Positions 1-10,199 of a stretch of DNA of 64,000 nucleotides are shown here, piece by piece; position 1 is the first letter of the stretch, and each line of letters opens with the position of its first letter. The position numbers and the translations under genes are program-made. This stretch comes from Verrucomicrobiaceae bacterium (lineage in GTDB: Bacteria; Verrucomicrobiota; Verrucomicrobiia; Verrucomicrobiales; Verrucomicrobiaceae). The notes under the pieces were generated by a model. The model was not told where the DNA came from. It did not search any database and saw nothing but the letters and a program-made list of their open reading frames with translations. Location of the stretch: contig JADJPW010000002.1 of assembly GCA_016713035.1 (NCBI GenBank), forward strand, positions 806,001 through 870,000. The letters are read 5' to 3'.

Positions 1-1
1 G

Positions 2-1162
2 ATTCCTGGGCTAGCGCTCTTCTATGCGGGGCTCGTGCGCTCGAAAAACGTGCTCTCCATCTTCATGCAGTGCTTTGCACTCACCGCCGTGCTCAGCCTC
101 GTCTGGCTAGTATGTGGCTACTCGCTCAGTTTTACTGGCGACGGCTCCTTCATCGGCACCTTGGATAAAATCTTCCTCAAAGGCGTCACACCTAGCAGTA
201 GCTACGCTGCCTATCCAGGCATCCCAGAGCACCTCTGGTTCGCTTACCAGATGATGTTTTTCCTCATCACGCCCGGTCTATTCATCGGAGCCTTCGCCGA
301 GCGCATGAAATTCAGCGCCATCATGATCTTTAGCGTGCTATGGAGCCTCCTCGTCTATGTCCCCGTCTGCTGGGGCGTGTGGCATAAGATGAATTTCTTT
401 GGCCTCACCAATGTGATCGACCTCGCCGGTGGCATCGTCGTCCACATCACAGCCGGCGTCGCCGCATTGGTCGCCTGTATCATGGTCGGGGGGCGTCAGG
501 GCTTCCCACACACCGCCATGATGCCGCATAATCTGCCCTTCACCATCGCGGGTGCAGGCATGCTTTGGGTCGGCTGGTTCGGCTTCAATGGCGGCAGTCA
601 GGTCGGAGCCAATGGCAATGCGGCGCTCACCGTCGTCGTCACCCACCTCTCCGCCTGTGCCGCCTGCGTCGTCTGGTCCTTGATCGAAAAAATCAAACTC
701 GGCAAGCCCAGCGCCCTCGGCATCGCCACAGGCTCCATCGCTGGTCTAGCGGCCATCACACCCGCCTCGGGCAAAGTCGGGCCACTCGGAGCCATCTGCA
801 TCGGCAGCGTCTCCGCCCTCGTCTGCTGGATCGCCTGCGCCAAGCTGAAAAAGAAGTTCAACTACGACGACTCACTCGATGTTTTTGGCGTCCATGGTGT
901 CGGTGGCTTCGTTGGCACCATCCTCGTCGCCGTATTCGCCTCACCAGACCTCGGAGGTCTCGGTTACGCCGAAGGAATGACCATGGGCTCCCAGCTCACC
1001 ACCCAGCTCCTCGCCGCATTCTATACAGCCGTGCTCTCCGGCATCGTCAGCATCATTCTTCTGAAGGCTATCGACCTCACCATCGGCCTCCGCGTCACCA
1101 GCGACGACGAGCGCCAGGGCCTCGACCTCGCCGAGCATGGCGAGTCCGGTTACAATCACTAA
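2..1162 (+). CDS. amt: Ammonium transporter (Amt family), 5' end outside window
   Basis: Integral inner-membrane channel that conducts ammonia or ammonium. The reading frame is open from base 2, so the N-terminus lies upstream of the window; the visible part starts at the family segment PGLALFYAGLVR. Both histidines of the conserved pore pair are visible, in VVHITAGVAA and in FGVHGVGGFVGT, as are the family stretches GAFAERMKF and GWFGFNGGS. Many hydrophobic segments follow in order. The short soluble tail ends GESGYNH. No glnK-type regulator is seen downstream, but the upstream side is not visible. The next gene is about 180 bases away, so this is probably the end of its transcription unit. 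Confidence 0.95.
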   Translation: MPGLALFYAGLVRSKNVLSIFMQCFALTAVLSLVWLVCGYSLSFTGDGSFIGTLDKIFLKGVTPSSSYAAYPGIPEHLWFAYQMMFFLITPGLFIGAFAERMKFSAIMIFSVLWSLLVYVPVCWGVWHKMNFFGLTNVIDLAGGIVVHITAGVAALVACIMVGGRQGFPHTAMMPHNLPFTIAGAGMLWVGWFGFNGGSQVGANGNAALTVVVTHLSACAACVVWSLIEKIKLGKPSALGIATGSIAGLAAITPASGKVGPLGAICIGSVSALVCWIACAKLKKKFNYDDSLDVFGVHGVGGFVGTILVAVFASPDLGGLGYAEGMTMGSQLTTQLLAAFYTAVLSGIVSIILLKAIDLTIGLRVTSDDERQGLDLAEHGESGYNH

Positions 1163-1340
1163 TCCGGCTCAAAAGCTCCCCTTGGACACTGATCAGTCGC
1201 TGCCCAGAGCAGCACACTGGTCAGTGTCTTCTTTTGTGGCGGACAAGCTCCATGTCTGCAAAGCAGCGACCCCGACATGCTGCCCATCGGCCGCAGAAAA
1301 AGTGCATCTTTATCCCCGGCGGGGAGTTTGATAAAGCCAC

Positions 1341-2126
1341 ATGAAACACCACCTCGCCCTCATCAGCCTCATGTCTCTCATCACGGTCAGTCTGGCCGCC
1401 GAGCCCATGCCGCGTGAATGGATGATCGAAGGCGTGAAGCGTGTAGGCCTCGTGCATGTGCCCGCCACCGCCAAAACCCAGCCGACGCCTGTCGTCTTCG
1501 CCTTCCACGGACATGGCGGCAACATGCACAACGCCACCCGCATGTTTCCCATCCATGAACTGTGGCCTGAGGCGCTAGTCGTCTTTCTCCAAGGACTCAA
1601 CACACCCGGCAGACTCACCGATCCTGAGGGGAAAAAGCCGGGTTGGCAAAGCACCGCCGGGATATTGGGGGATCGTGATCTAAAGCTCTTCGATACCGTA
1701 CTCGCAGGCCTGCGGGCCGATTACCAGGTCGATGACAAACGCATCTACTCCACCGGCCACTCCAATGGCGGCGGCTTCACCTACCTGCTGTGGGCAGAGC
1801 GCGGAGACGTCTTCGCCGCCATGGCCCCATCCGCCTCAGCCGCCACACGTAGCCGATCCTCCCTGAAGCCCAAACCCGTGCTGCACATCGCTGGTGAAAA
1901 CGATCCCCTCGTGAAATACGCCTGGCAGCAGGCCACCATCCAGGCCCTGCTAAAGCTCAATGCATGCAGCGCCGGAGTCGCCTGGGATCAGGAGCCGAGC
2001 TGCACCCTGTATCCCTCCGCCACCGGCACCCCCGTCATCACTGCCATCCACCCTGGCAACCACAGCTTCCCGAAAAAAGCCCCCGAGGTCATCGTGAAGT
2101 GCTTCAAACAGCATCCGAAGCGGTAA
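1341..2126 (+). CDS. Secreted alpha/beta-hydrolase esterase (PHB depolymerase / feruloyl esterase-like)
   Basis: A 261-residue protein with an N-terminal signal peptide that appears to end near LAA-EP. It has the alpha/beta-hydrolase layout of the LpqC/polyhydroxybutyrate depolymerase-like family: an oxyanion region AFHGHGG, a nucleophile elbow GHSNGGG, an acid residue in GENDPLV, and a late histidine in HPGNHSFP. Such enzymes cleave ester bonds in polymers or feruloylated polysaccharides outside the cytoplasm; the actual substrate cannot be told from sequence. It stands alone between the ammonium transporter and a small lipoprotein gene. Confidence 0.8.
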   Translation: MKHHLALISLMSLITVSLAAEPMPREWMIEGVKRVGLVHVPATAKTQPTPVVFAFHGHGGNMHNATRMFPIHELWPEALVVFLQGLNTPGRLTDPEGKKPGWQSTAGILGDRDLKLFDTVLAGLRADYQVDDKRIYSTGHSNGGGFTYLLWAERGDVFAAMAPSASAATRSRSSLKPKPVLHIAGENDPLVKYAWQQATIQALLKLNACSAGVAWDQEPSCTLYPSATGTPVITAIHPGNHSFPKKAPEVIVKCFKQHPKR

Positions 2127-2199
2127 GCTGAAATAATAGTGCTCCGGGCAAGTCCATGTTAAAAGAGCAAACGTGCTCGGTTTGGAGCCAGAATATGCC

Positions 2200-2679
2200 A
2201 TGAAACTTTTCCCAACTTCCGTTGTCGCATTCATTGCCGTCCTTTTCTCGCTGCTTCCTGCGTGCTCCAAAAAGGATAAGGTCTTTAACGTCGAGGCAAA
2301 TGATCCTGAAATGATCGCGGCGATTGCCAAGGCGCGTGAGACGCTCCCCCAGTTTTGGCAGGTCTTTGACAAGCGAGCATTGGGGGAGAGCGACTTCTCC
2401 CTGAAGGTGAAGATCACCGACGAGAATGGTACGGAGCATTTTTGGGCCACGGACATTGAGCGTCGAGACGGCAAGACTTTGGGCACCATCAATAACGATC
2501 CGGGCATCGTCGCGAGTGTGAAGCTCGGAGATCGGATTGACATCCTTGATGTCGATATATCCGATTGGCTTTACATTCGAGATGGGAAAATGGTTGGCAA
2601 CGAAACCCTGAAGCCGCTTCTTAAAAGCATGCCTCCAGCAGAATCGGAGAGACTCAAGAGCATGATGGCGAATCCCTGA
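2200..2679 (+). CDS. DUF2314-family lipoprotein
   Basis: About 159 residues. The start at 2200 is preferred over an in-frame start at 2173 because it is followed directly by a lipoprotein signal peptide with lipobox LLPAC. The mature part matches the DUF2314 pattern as I know it: an N-terminal AIAKARETLPQFW helix, a central GTEHFWATDIE strand, INNDPGIVASVKLGDRI, then ISDWLYIRDGKMVGNET. The family is widespread and has no established biochemical role. It was probably exported and anchored to a membrane. A hairpin lies shortly after the stop. Confidence 0.8.
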   Translation: MKLFPTSVVAFIAVLFSLLPACSKKDKVFNVEANDPEMIAAIAKARETLPQFWQVFDKRALGESDFSLKVKITDENGTEHFWATDIERRDGKTLGTINNDPGIVASVKLGDRIDILDVDISDWLYIRDGKMVGNETLKPLLKSMPPAESERLKSMMANP

Positions 2680-2713
2680 GGATAGGGTCAAATCAAAGGA
2701 AAAAGCGGTCGTA

Positions 2714-2745
2714 GCAGGCTGAGACAAAGTTGTTGTTCAGCCTGC
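2714..2745 (+). terminator. Hairpin downstream of the DUF2314 lipoprotein gene
   Basis: Perfect 9-base arms GCAGGCTGA and TCAGCCTGC are separated by a 14-base loop, 35 bases after the stop codon. No U-run follows, so it is not a classical intrinsic terminator. It may act as a transcript-end or stability hairpin between this gene and the convergent htpG. Confidence 0.4.
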
Positions 2746-2836
2746 CGTGAATCGACATTTGCCTATCATCGTCCATGTCGCTTTGGGGCTGGGCCCGCCG
2801 CAGCGGCGTTAGGTGCTTCCAGTGACGCTTACGAAC

Positions 2837-2864
2837 ATTCAACATCGAACGTTCAACATTGAAC
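2837..2864. repeat. Tandem 14-base repeat with internal dyad
   Basis: Two adjacent copies, ATTCAACATCGAAC and GTTCAACATTGAAC, sit in the convergent gap between the lipoprotein gene and htpG. The second copy is itself a dyad, with arms GTTCAA and TTGAAC around CA. It resembles the short intergenic palindromic units I associate with PVC genomes, but copy number elsewhere cannot be judged here. Confidence 0.5.
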
Positions 2865-2917
2865 GCCCGACCTGGCTTAAGCTCGAACGACGAACCAGGA
2901 ACCTAGAACGGTCCCCC

Positions 2918-4756
<1,839 letters not shown>

Positions 4757-4922
4757 GGTGATCGTATGGGTAGGTTTGAGGGGGGCGGAGAGTAGCGGTT
4801 GGCGATTTATGGTCAAGCCGTCACGCAATTCCCTCGCTCGCGGGCGGCGGATCGTGCCTCGTGGGGCAAGAGAGGTTACTGGGCTTGACATTCCTGCCGC
4901 TGCCCTGAATCTCGCGGCCTCT

Positions 4923-5387
4923 ATGGGATTACTCGATTCACTCGCAAAAAATGTGCTGGGCGGCATGCTCGGCGGAAACTCCGGCGGCCAACAGCAAGAC
5001 CCAGCAGCGATGCTGAGTGGGCTGCTGAATCAATCCGGTGGCCTGCAAGGGCTGATGGGCCAGTTCCAAAAGGCCGGGCTGGGTGACCAGTTCTCCTCCT
5101 GGGTGGGCACGGGCGAGAACCAGCCTGTGAACGCTGACCAGGTGCAGAATGCCCTGGGCGGTGATGCGATCCAGGGTCTGGCGAGCAAGCTGGGTCTGAA
5201 TGCGGGATCGCTCACGCCGCTGCTGGCGCAGTTTCTGCCCCTGGTGATCGACAAACTGACGCCGAAAGGCCAGATCGAGCAAAATGAGCCCGGCGCGGAT
5301 CAGCTCCAAAATGTGCTGGGTAGCGTGATGAAGGACGGCGGCGGCCTAGGTGGCCTGCTTGGCGGCCTCCTCGGTGGCGCGAAGTGA
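4923..5387 (+). CDS. YidB-like protein (DUF937)
   Basis: A 154-residue protein starting MGLLDSLAKNVLGGMLGG. It is rich in Gly, Gln and Leu, with the DUF937/YidB pattern of an N-terminal glycine-rich helix, a QVQNALGGDAIQGLASKLGL block, then LLAQFLPLVIDKLTPKGQ and a glycine/leucine tail ending GGLLGGLLGGAK. The family is small, soluble and of unknown role. The start was chosen because the family begins with this MGLLD sequence; the upstream in-frame extension overlaps the htpG promoter region. An intrinsic terminator follows. Confidence 0.8.
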   Translation: MGLLDSLAKNVLGGMLGGNSGGQQQDPAAMLSGLLNQSGGLQGLMGQFQKAGLGDQFSSWVGTGENQPVNADQVQNALGGDAIQGLASKLGLNAGSLTPLLAQFLPLVIDKLTPKGQIEQNEPGADQLQNVLGSVMKDGGGLGGLLGGLLGGAK

Positions 5388-5412
5388 TCTGCGGCTCTGC
5401 AAAAGTGATTTG

Positions 5413-5455
5413 AAGGACTCCACATGGCGAAAAGGCCGTGTGGAGTTCTTTTTTT
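5413..5455 (+). terminator. Intrinsic terminator after the YidB-like gene
   Basis: A 15-base stem (AAGGACTCCACATGG with CCGTGTGGAGTTCTT, whose two non-Watson-Crick positions are G-U pairs) closes a short purine-rich loop and runs directly into seven T residues. It lies about 25 bases after the stop codon, between two convergent genes, and could serve both. Confidence 0.85.
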
Positions 5456-5467
5456 GGCCGCTAGGAG

Positions 5468-6082
5468 CTATTTTTTGGTTTCTGGGGCTGCGGCATCGCC
5501 TTTGGCGACTTCGTCCTTTTTCTTCTGCACGGCTTCGGAGGCGACTTCGAGCAGTTTGGGGGCCTCACCGCCTTTGGGGATGAATTTGAGGGCGATGCCG
5601 TTGATGCAGAAGCGGCGGCCTGTGGGTGTGGCAGCGGAGACGGACTCGCCTTCGAAAACATGGCCGAGATGGGCATCGCAGCGCTTGCAGACGGTCTCGA
5701 TGCGTTTCATGCCGTGGCTGTTATCGACCTTTTCGAGCACATTTTTGGCCTTGGAGCTGTCGTAGAAGGAGGGCCAGCCGCAGCCGGAGTGGAATTTGGT
5801 GCTGGAGGTGAAGAGCTCTGCGCCGCAGCACACGCAGTAGTAGGTGCCTTCGCCCTGCTTTTCGAATTCCTCATAGATGTGGCCAAAGGGACGCTCCGTG
5901 CCACGCATGCGAGTGACGGAGAATTGATCTTCGGTGAGGATTTTTTTCCAGTCTTCTTCAGTTTTCACGATGGCGGGCTTGGGGGTGGCAGGTGTGGCTT
6001 CTGGAGCCGTTTTTGGCTTATCCTCGGCCTGGAGGAGGCAGAATGCGGTGAGGGCGATCAGGGCGGAGAGTTGGAGTTTCAT
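5468..6082 (-). CDS. msrB: Exported peptide-methionine (R)-S-oxide reductase MsrB
   Basis: 204 residues with an N-terminal signal peptide (MKLQLSALIALTAFCLLQA) and a Pro/Ala/Lys linker before the MsrB fold. The fold shows both structural zinc CxxC pairs (CVCCGAELF and CKRCDAHLGH), the FHSGCGWPSF motif, and the catalytic cysteine in RRFCINGIALKF. It reduces methionine-R-sulfoxide in proteins. The signal peptide places it in the periplasm, where it would repair oxidised envelope proteins. No msrA or dedicated electron donor is adjacent. The C-terminal lysine-rich tail beyond the domain is unremarkable. Confidence 0.93.
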   Translation of the reverse strand: MKLQLSALIALTAFCLLQAEDKPKTAPEATPATPKPAIVKTEEDWKKILTEDQFSVTRMRGTERPFGHIYEEFEKQGEGTYYCVCCGAELFTSSTKFHSGCGWPSFYDSSKAKNVLEKVDNSHGMKRIETVCKRCDAHLGHVFEGESVSAATPTGRRFCINGIALKFIPKGGEAPKLLEVASEAVQKKKDEVAKGDAAAPETKK

Positions 6083-6201
6083 AATGAGTGAGCATCAAAC
6101 GTGCGGTGTCGGTGGTTTTTGCTTCATGGAAGGGAGTTCTTCATCAGAGTGCGAGAAGGTGTTTGCGGCCAAGGGGCATCCTGGCATACATGCGCGGCCT
6201 T

Positions 6202-6977
6202 ATGACATCCATTTTTGAGCTTTTTTCTCTGCAAAATCAAACCGCCGTGGTGATCGGTGGCACGGGCGAACTCTGCGGCGCGATCGCAGAAGGCTACGCA
6301 ATGGCTGGCGCAGAGGTGGTGCTGGTAGGGCGTGATGCTACCAAGGCGGAAAAGCGCCTGGAGAGCATCCATGCCGCGGGTGGTAAGGCCTACTTCATCT
6401 CCGCAGATGCCAGTCGCAAAGCGGATCTGCAAATCCTGCTCGATCAGGTGCTGGAGCGCAGCGGTGGCTGCCACATCCTGGTCAATGGTGCCGGTGTGAA
6501 CTCTCCCACGCCCTTCCTCGACATCCCTGAGGAGGAGTACGACCGGATCATGAACATCAACACCAAAGCGGTGTTTTTGGCCTGCCAGGTCTTCGGGAAA
6601 TACTTCGTGGAGCACAAGACGCCTGCCTCGATCATCAATCTGGGCTCCATGTCGGGTCTGCTGCCACTGAGCCGTGTCTTCACCTACTCGATGTCGAAGG
6701 GGGCGGTGCATAATCTCAGCAAAAACCTCGCCCGTGAGTGGGCACCGCTGGGCATCCGGGTGCACACGCTCGTCCCCGGCTTTTCCCAGCGGAGCAGAAT
6801 AAGAAGGTGCTCACACCAGACCGCGTGGCGAAAATCATGGGCCACACGCCGATGAATCGCTTTGGCGAGGCCCGCGAGCTCGTCGCTGCGGCCCTGCTGC
6901 TGGCAGGCAGCGGTGGTAGCTTCGTCACAGGGCATGAGATGGTCGTGGACGGTGGTTATTCGTCGATGACGATTTGA
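6202..6977 (+). pseudogene. SDR-family oxidoreductase (D-mannonate oxidoreductase-like), frameshifted
   Basis: Classical short-chain dehydrogenase starting MTSIFELFSLQNQTAVV. The cofactor loop is GGTGELCG, followed by NGAGVN, the catalytic Ser in NLGSMSG and YSMSK (Tyr, Lys). The frame breaks in the T-run at 6781-6784: upstream reads PGFSQRS and stops at 6855. Adding one T restores PGFFPAEQN, and the protein continues through HTPMNRFGEARELV to the canonical end VDGGYSSMTI at 6977. Full repaired length is about 259 residues, normal for the family. The PGFFPAEQN and RFGE motifs are like the sugar-acid branch (fructuronate/mannonate). A sequencing error is more likely than real decay. Confidence 0.85.
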
Positions 6978-7061
6978 TCCCGAGGCTCGGCCTTGCGCTG
7001 TTAGGGGCGCGTGCTAGCCTCACAGCCCCTCCAAAATCCTCCAAATCGCACGCATCACATC

Positions 7062-8471
7062 ATGGGCAAAACTCTCTTCGCCAAAGTCTGGGAATCTCAC
7101 TCGGTCGGAACACTCTCCAATGGCCAAACCCAGCTCCTCATCGACACGCACCTGGTGCATGAAGTGACCAGCCCGCAGGCCTTTGGCATGCTGCGTGATT
7201 TGGGGCTGAAGGTCGCCTACCCGCAGCGCACCTTCGCGACCGTGGATCATATCGTGCCCACGGACAGCCAGGTGGCCCCCTTTGCCGATCCGCTGGCTGA
7301 AGCGATGATCCAGGAGCTCAATAAGAACGCCCGCGAAACAGGCATCACCTACTTTAACCTCGCCAGCGGCAAGCAGGGCATCGTCCACGTCGTCGGGCCA
7401 GAGCAGGGCATCACGCAGCCCGGCACCACCATTGCCTGCGGCGATAGCCACACCGCCACGCATGGAGCCTTTGGCGCGATCGCGTTCGGTATCGGCACCA
7501 CGCAGGTGCGCGACGTGCTGGCCACGCAGACCATGGCCCTCAGTGCCATGAAAGTCCGCCGCATCAATGTGGATGGGCAGCTCAAGCCCGGCGTGTATGC
7601 CAAGGACGTGGCGCTGCACATCATCCGCCTGCTCGGTGCTGGTGGTGGCAAAGGCTACGCCTATGAATACGGCGGCAGTTTGTTCGATAGCTTCTCGATG
7701 GAGGAGCGCATGACCGTGTGCAACATGGCCATCGAAGGCGGTGCACGCTGCGGCTATGTGAATCCCGATGAAAAGACCTTCGAATATCTCAAAGGCCGTC
7801 CTTACTCGCCAAAAGGCGCGGAGTGGGACAAAGCCGTCGAGCAATGGAAAGCCGTCGCGACCGATTCCGACGCCGTTTTTGACGACGTGGTCAACATCAA
7901 GGCCGAGGACATCCCGCCGACCGTCACCTGGGGCGTCAGCCCGGACCAAGCCATCGCCGTGACCGAAAACGTCCCCTCCGTGGCCGATGCGAAATCCGCC
8001 ACGCAGCGTGAATCGACCGAAGAGGCGCTCGCCTACATGAAGCTCCAGGGCGGTGCCCCGATCAAAGGCACCAAGATCGACGTGGCCTTCATCGGAAGCT
8101 GCACGAACGGACGCCTCAGCGACTTCCGCGAAGTGGCGAAATTCATCCAAGGTCGCAAAGTCGCCGCTGGTGTGAAGGCCATCGCTGTCCCAGGCTCTCA
8201 GATCGTGGACGTGCTGGCCCGTCAGGAAGGCCTGGATAAGGTATTCAGCGAAGCAGGCTTCGAATGGCGTGCTGCAGGCTGCTCCATGTGCCTCGCAATG
8301 AATCCCGATAAGCTCATCGGCGATCAACTCTGCGCCTCCTCCTCCAATCGCAACTTCAAAGGCCGCCAAGGCAGCCCCACGGGCCGTACCGTGCTCATGA
8401 GCCCCGTCATGGTCGCCGCCGCCGCCCTCACCGGCAGCATTGCAGATGCCCGCGAGGTGTTTTCCATCTGA
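7062..8471 (+). CDS. leuC: 3-isopropylmalate dehydratase large subunit
   Basis: 469 residues, the normal length. It isomerises 2- to 3-isopropylmalate in leucine biosynthesis, as a heterodimer with LeuD. The start MGKTLFAKVWESH is typical. The 4Fe-4S ligands are the cysteine in FIGSCTNGR and the pair in AGCSMCLAMNPD. CGDSHTATHGAFG and SSSNRNFKGRQG are the other aconitase-family signatures. The small subunit leuD does not follow; the next gene is an unrelated glycosidase, so leuD must lie elsewhere. Confidence 0.97.
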   Translation: MGKTLFAKVWESHSVGTLSNGQTQLLIDTHLVHEVTSPQAFGMLRDLGLKVAYPQRTFATVDHIVPTDSQVAPFADPLAEAMIQELNKNARETGITYFNLASGKQGIVHVVGPEQGITQPGTTIACGDSHTATHGAFGAIAFGIGTTQVRDVLATQTMALSAMKVRRINVDGQLKPGVYAKDVALHIIRLLGAGGGKGYAYEYGGSLFDSFSMEERMTVCNMAIEGGARCGYVNPDEKTFEYLKGRPYSPKGAEWDKAVEQWKAVATDSDAVFDDVVNIKAEDIPPTVTWGVSPDQAIAVTENVPSVADAKSATQRESTEEALAYMKLQGGAPIKGTKIDVAFIGSCTNGRLSDFREVAKFIQGRKVAAGVKAIAVPGSQIVDVLARQEGLDKVFSEAGFEWRAAGCSMCLAMNPDKLIGDQLCASSSNRNFKGRQGSPTGRTVLMSPVMVAAAALTGSIADAREVFSI

Positions 8472-8659
8472 GTGTGCTGAATTCACGCTGATACCGAGAT
8501 CAAGGGGCTATCGCGCTAGCTTTTAGCCTTTGGCTTTGGTGAGCAGTGCCGCTGATGCAGGATGGCCGCCGTCACGTGGCTCGGTCACCTCTATTCATGA
8601 TGTTTTGGCATGTGTCAGATGCCATTCGCAGATTCATGAATTGCAACTACCGTCTGAGC

Positions 8660-9424
8660 ATGAAGGTCCGCCCGATTTTTTTGTACGCGCTCGTTGCTGT
8701 GTCCATCTTCACGGTCTGGAGGATGGATCTGTTCGCACAGCCCCTGAATCTCGGCCATGGGGCGCAGTTTGTGCCACGGCGGGTGAATGGCGTCATGCTG
8801 CGGCTGGTGTTCTTTGATGAAACGAAGTGCCAACTGCGGGTGCTGAGTAATCCGGACCGTAATTCGGAAAAGCAGCTCGATGACTGGGGGCGTGAGCAGA
8901 AGGCGCTGGCCGTGTGCAATGGCGGTTACTTTGAAGTGGGCAAGCGGCTGCCCTCGGGCTTGGAAGTCGCTGGTGGAGTGCGCAGCGGTGCGTTTTTGAA
9001 TCGCGGTGAATTCGGCGGCAGTTTGGTGGTGAAGGATGGGAAAGCGGCGCTGGTTTGGGACACCGAGTTTCAGGATGACCCGAAGATCACGGAGATGGTG
9101 CAGTGCAGCCCTTGGCTGGTGAGTGATGGCAAGCCATGGACGCCGCTGCCTTTAGACAAACCCGAGCCGAAAAACGCACGCACCTTTATCCTCACCGATG
9201 GCGCAGGTAAATGGGCTATCGGAACCGCGCAAAATGTCGGTTTGGTGGAGTTGGCACGGCTTTTAACGACGCCTGGAGCCATTCCGGAGTTGCAGGTCAA
9301 ACGGGCGCTGAATTTGGATGGTGGGCCCTCGACGGGCCTGTGGTTCAAAACCGAAGATGGCCGTGAAGACTACGGAAAACCTGCCTGGGTCGTGCGGAAT
9401 GGCATCGCGGTCGTACCACGCTGA
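8660..9424 (+). CDS. Phosphodiester glycosidase family protein (NAGPA-like), membrane-anchored or secreted
   Basis: 254 residues from the ATG at 8660, chosen because it is followed by a hydrophobic segment (MKVRPIFLYALVAVSIF) typical of a signal or anchor. The body has the NAGPA/DUF2233 pattern: CNGGYFEV, a central GGSLVVKDGKAAL strand pair, CSPWLVSDG, FILTDGAGKWAIGT, and the conserved ALNLDGGPSTGLWF near the end. Family members remove sugar from phosphodiester-linked conjugates, but the substrate here is unknown. It lies alone between leuC and the ribosomal cluster. Confidence 0.8.
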   Translation: MKVRPIFLYALVAVSIFTVWRMDLFAQPLNLGHGAQFVPRRVNGVMLRLVFFDETKCQLRVLSNPDRNSEKQLDDWGREQKALAVCNGGYFEVGKRLPSGLEVAGGVRSGAFLNRGEFGGSLVVKDGKAALVWDTEFQDDPKITEMVQCSPWLVSDGKPWTPLPLDKPEPKNARTFILTDGAGKWAIGTAQNVGLVELARLLTTPGAIPELQVKRALNLDGGPSTGLWFKTEDGREDYGKPAWVVRNGIAVVPR

Positions 9425-9751
9425 TTTTCAGAAAACCTGATGCAGCACCTAAACCTGCGGTAAAAAGGATCGTCGCTGAAGGTGCAGCAAGCTGTCTCAA
9501 GAGGGCAAATAAGGGTAAAAACATGCAAAAAGCCCAAATAAGCGCTTGCGGACTTCTGGGGACTCGCCAACATCCGCGCTCCCCAGCCCGGACCTCCCCC
9601 AGAGAAACCGGTTTAGATTCACCTCGGTGAATCGGCAAATTATCGGAGCCAGAACCGGAAAAATCTGTGCGCGACCCTTTAGTGGGTGGTGGCACTGTCT
9701 TTCGGAACTGAAAACGAAGTTTCGCAGAGCAACAGATCTTTCCTAACCACC
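9425..9751 (+). promoter_or_regulatory. Leader/promoter region of the rpsL operon
   Basis: A 327-base gap with no credible gene. It should carry the promoter of the long ribosomal operon that starts at rpsL. The clearest element is a palindrome at 9616-9633, annotated separately. I could not place -35 and -10 boxes with confidence, and no leader peptide is evident. Confidence 0.45.
9616..9633. promoter_or_regulatory. Palindrome upstream of rpsL
   Basis: GATTCACC and GGTGAATC are perfect 8-base arms around TC, about 120 bases before the rpsL start. The two-base centre makes an RNA hairpin unlikely, so a DNA-binding dimer site is the more natural reading. The cognate factor is unknown. Confidence 0.4.
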
Positions 9752-10156
9752 ATGCCCACCATCAATCAACTCGTCAGACACGGCCGCAAAGACAAAGCGG
9801 TGAAGTCCAAGTCGCCCGCGCTCGCGAAGTGCCCGCAGCGTCGCGGTGTGTGCCTCCAGGTGATGACTCGCACGCCTAAGAAGCCGAACTCCGCGCTTCG
9901 TAAAGTGGCCAAGGTGCGTCTGACCAATGGATTCGAAGTCATCGCCTACATCGGTGGTGAAGGTCATAACCTCCAAGAGCACTCCATCGTCCTCGTGCGT
10001 GGTGGTCGTGTGAAAGACTTGCCTGGTGTGCGCTATCACATCGTCCGCGGTACTCTTGACTGCCTTGGTGTGGATGCTCGCCGTCGTGGCCGCTCCAAAT
10101 ACGGTGCAAAACGCCCGAAGGCCGGTGCTGCCGCTGCCGCCGCCAAGAAGAAATAA
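9752..10156 (+). CDS. rpsL: 30S ribosomal protein S12
   Basis: 134 residues. S12 sits at the decoding centre of the 30S subunit. It starts MPTINQLVRHGRKD, the universal S12 start; an upstream in-frame start was rejected. The streptomycin-related segments TPKKPNSALRKVAKV and GGRVKDLPGVRYH carry the usual lysines, so there is no sign of a resistance allele. The tail is an Ala/Lys extension (AGAAAAAAKKK). It is the first gene of the cluster, 43 bases ahead of rpsG. Confidence 0.98.
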   Translation: MPTINQLVRHGRKDKAVKSKSPALAKCPQRRGVCLQVMTRTPKKPNSALRKVAKVRLTNGFEVIAYIGGEGHNLQEHSIVLVRGGRVKDLPGVRYHIVRGTLDCLGVDARRRGRSKYGAKRPKAGAAAAAAKKK

Positions 10157-10199
10157 TTTCCGTCACTTATTCCGTTCCACCCTTTTCCTCTTACCGATC

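Noticed and set aside
7020..8486. Open frame of 488 codons opposite leuC
   Set aside because: His/Ala/Gly-rich shadow of leuC without any family signature.
9752..10156. Streptomycin-resistance allele in rpsL
   Set aside because: The relevant lysines in TPKKPNS and GGRVKDLPG are the sensitive-type residues.
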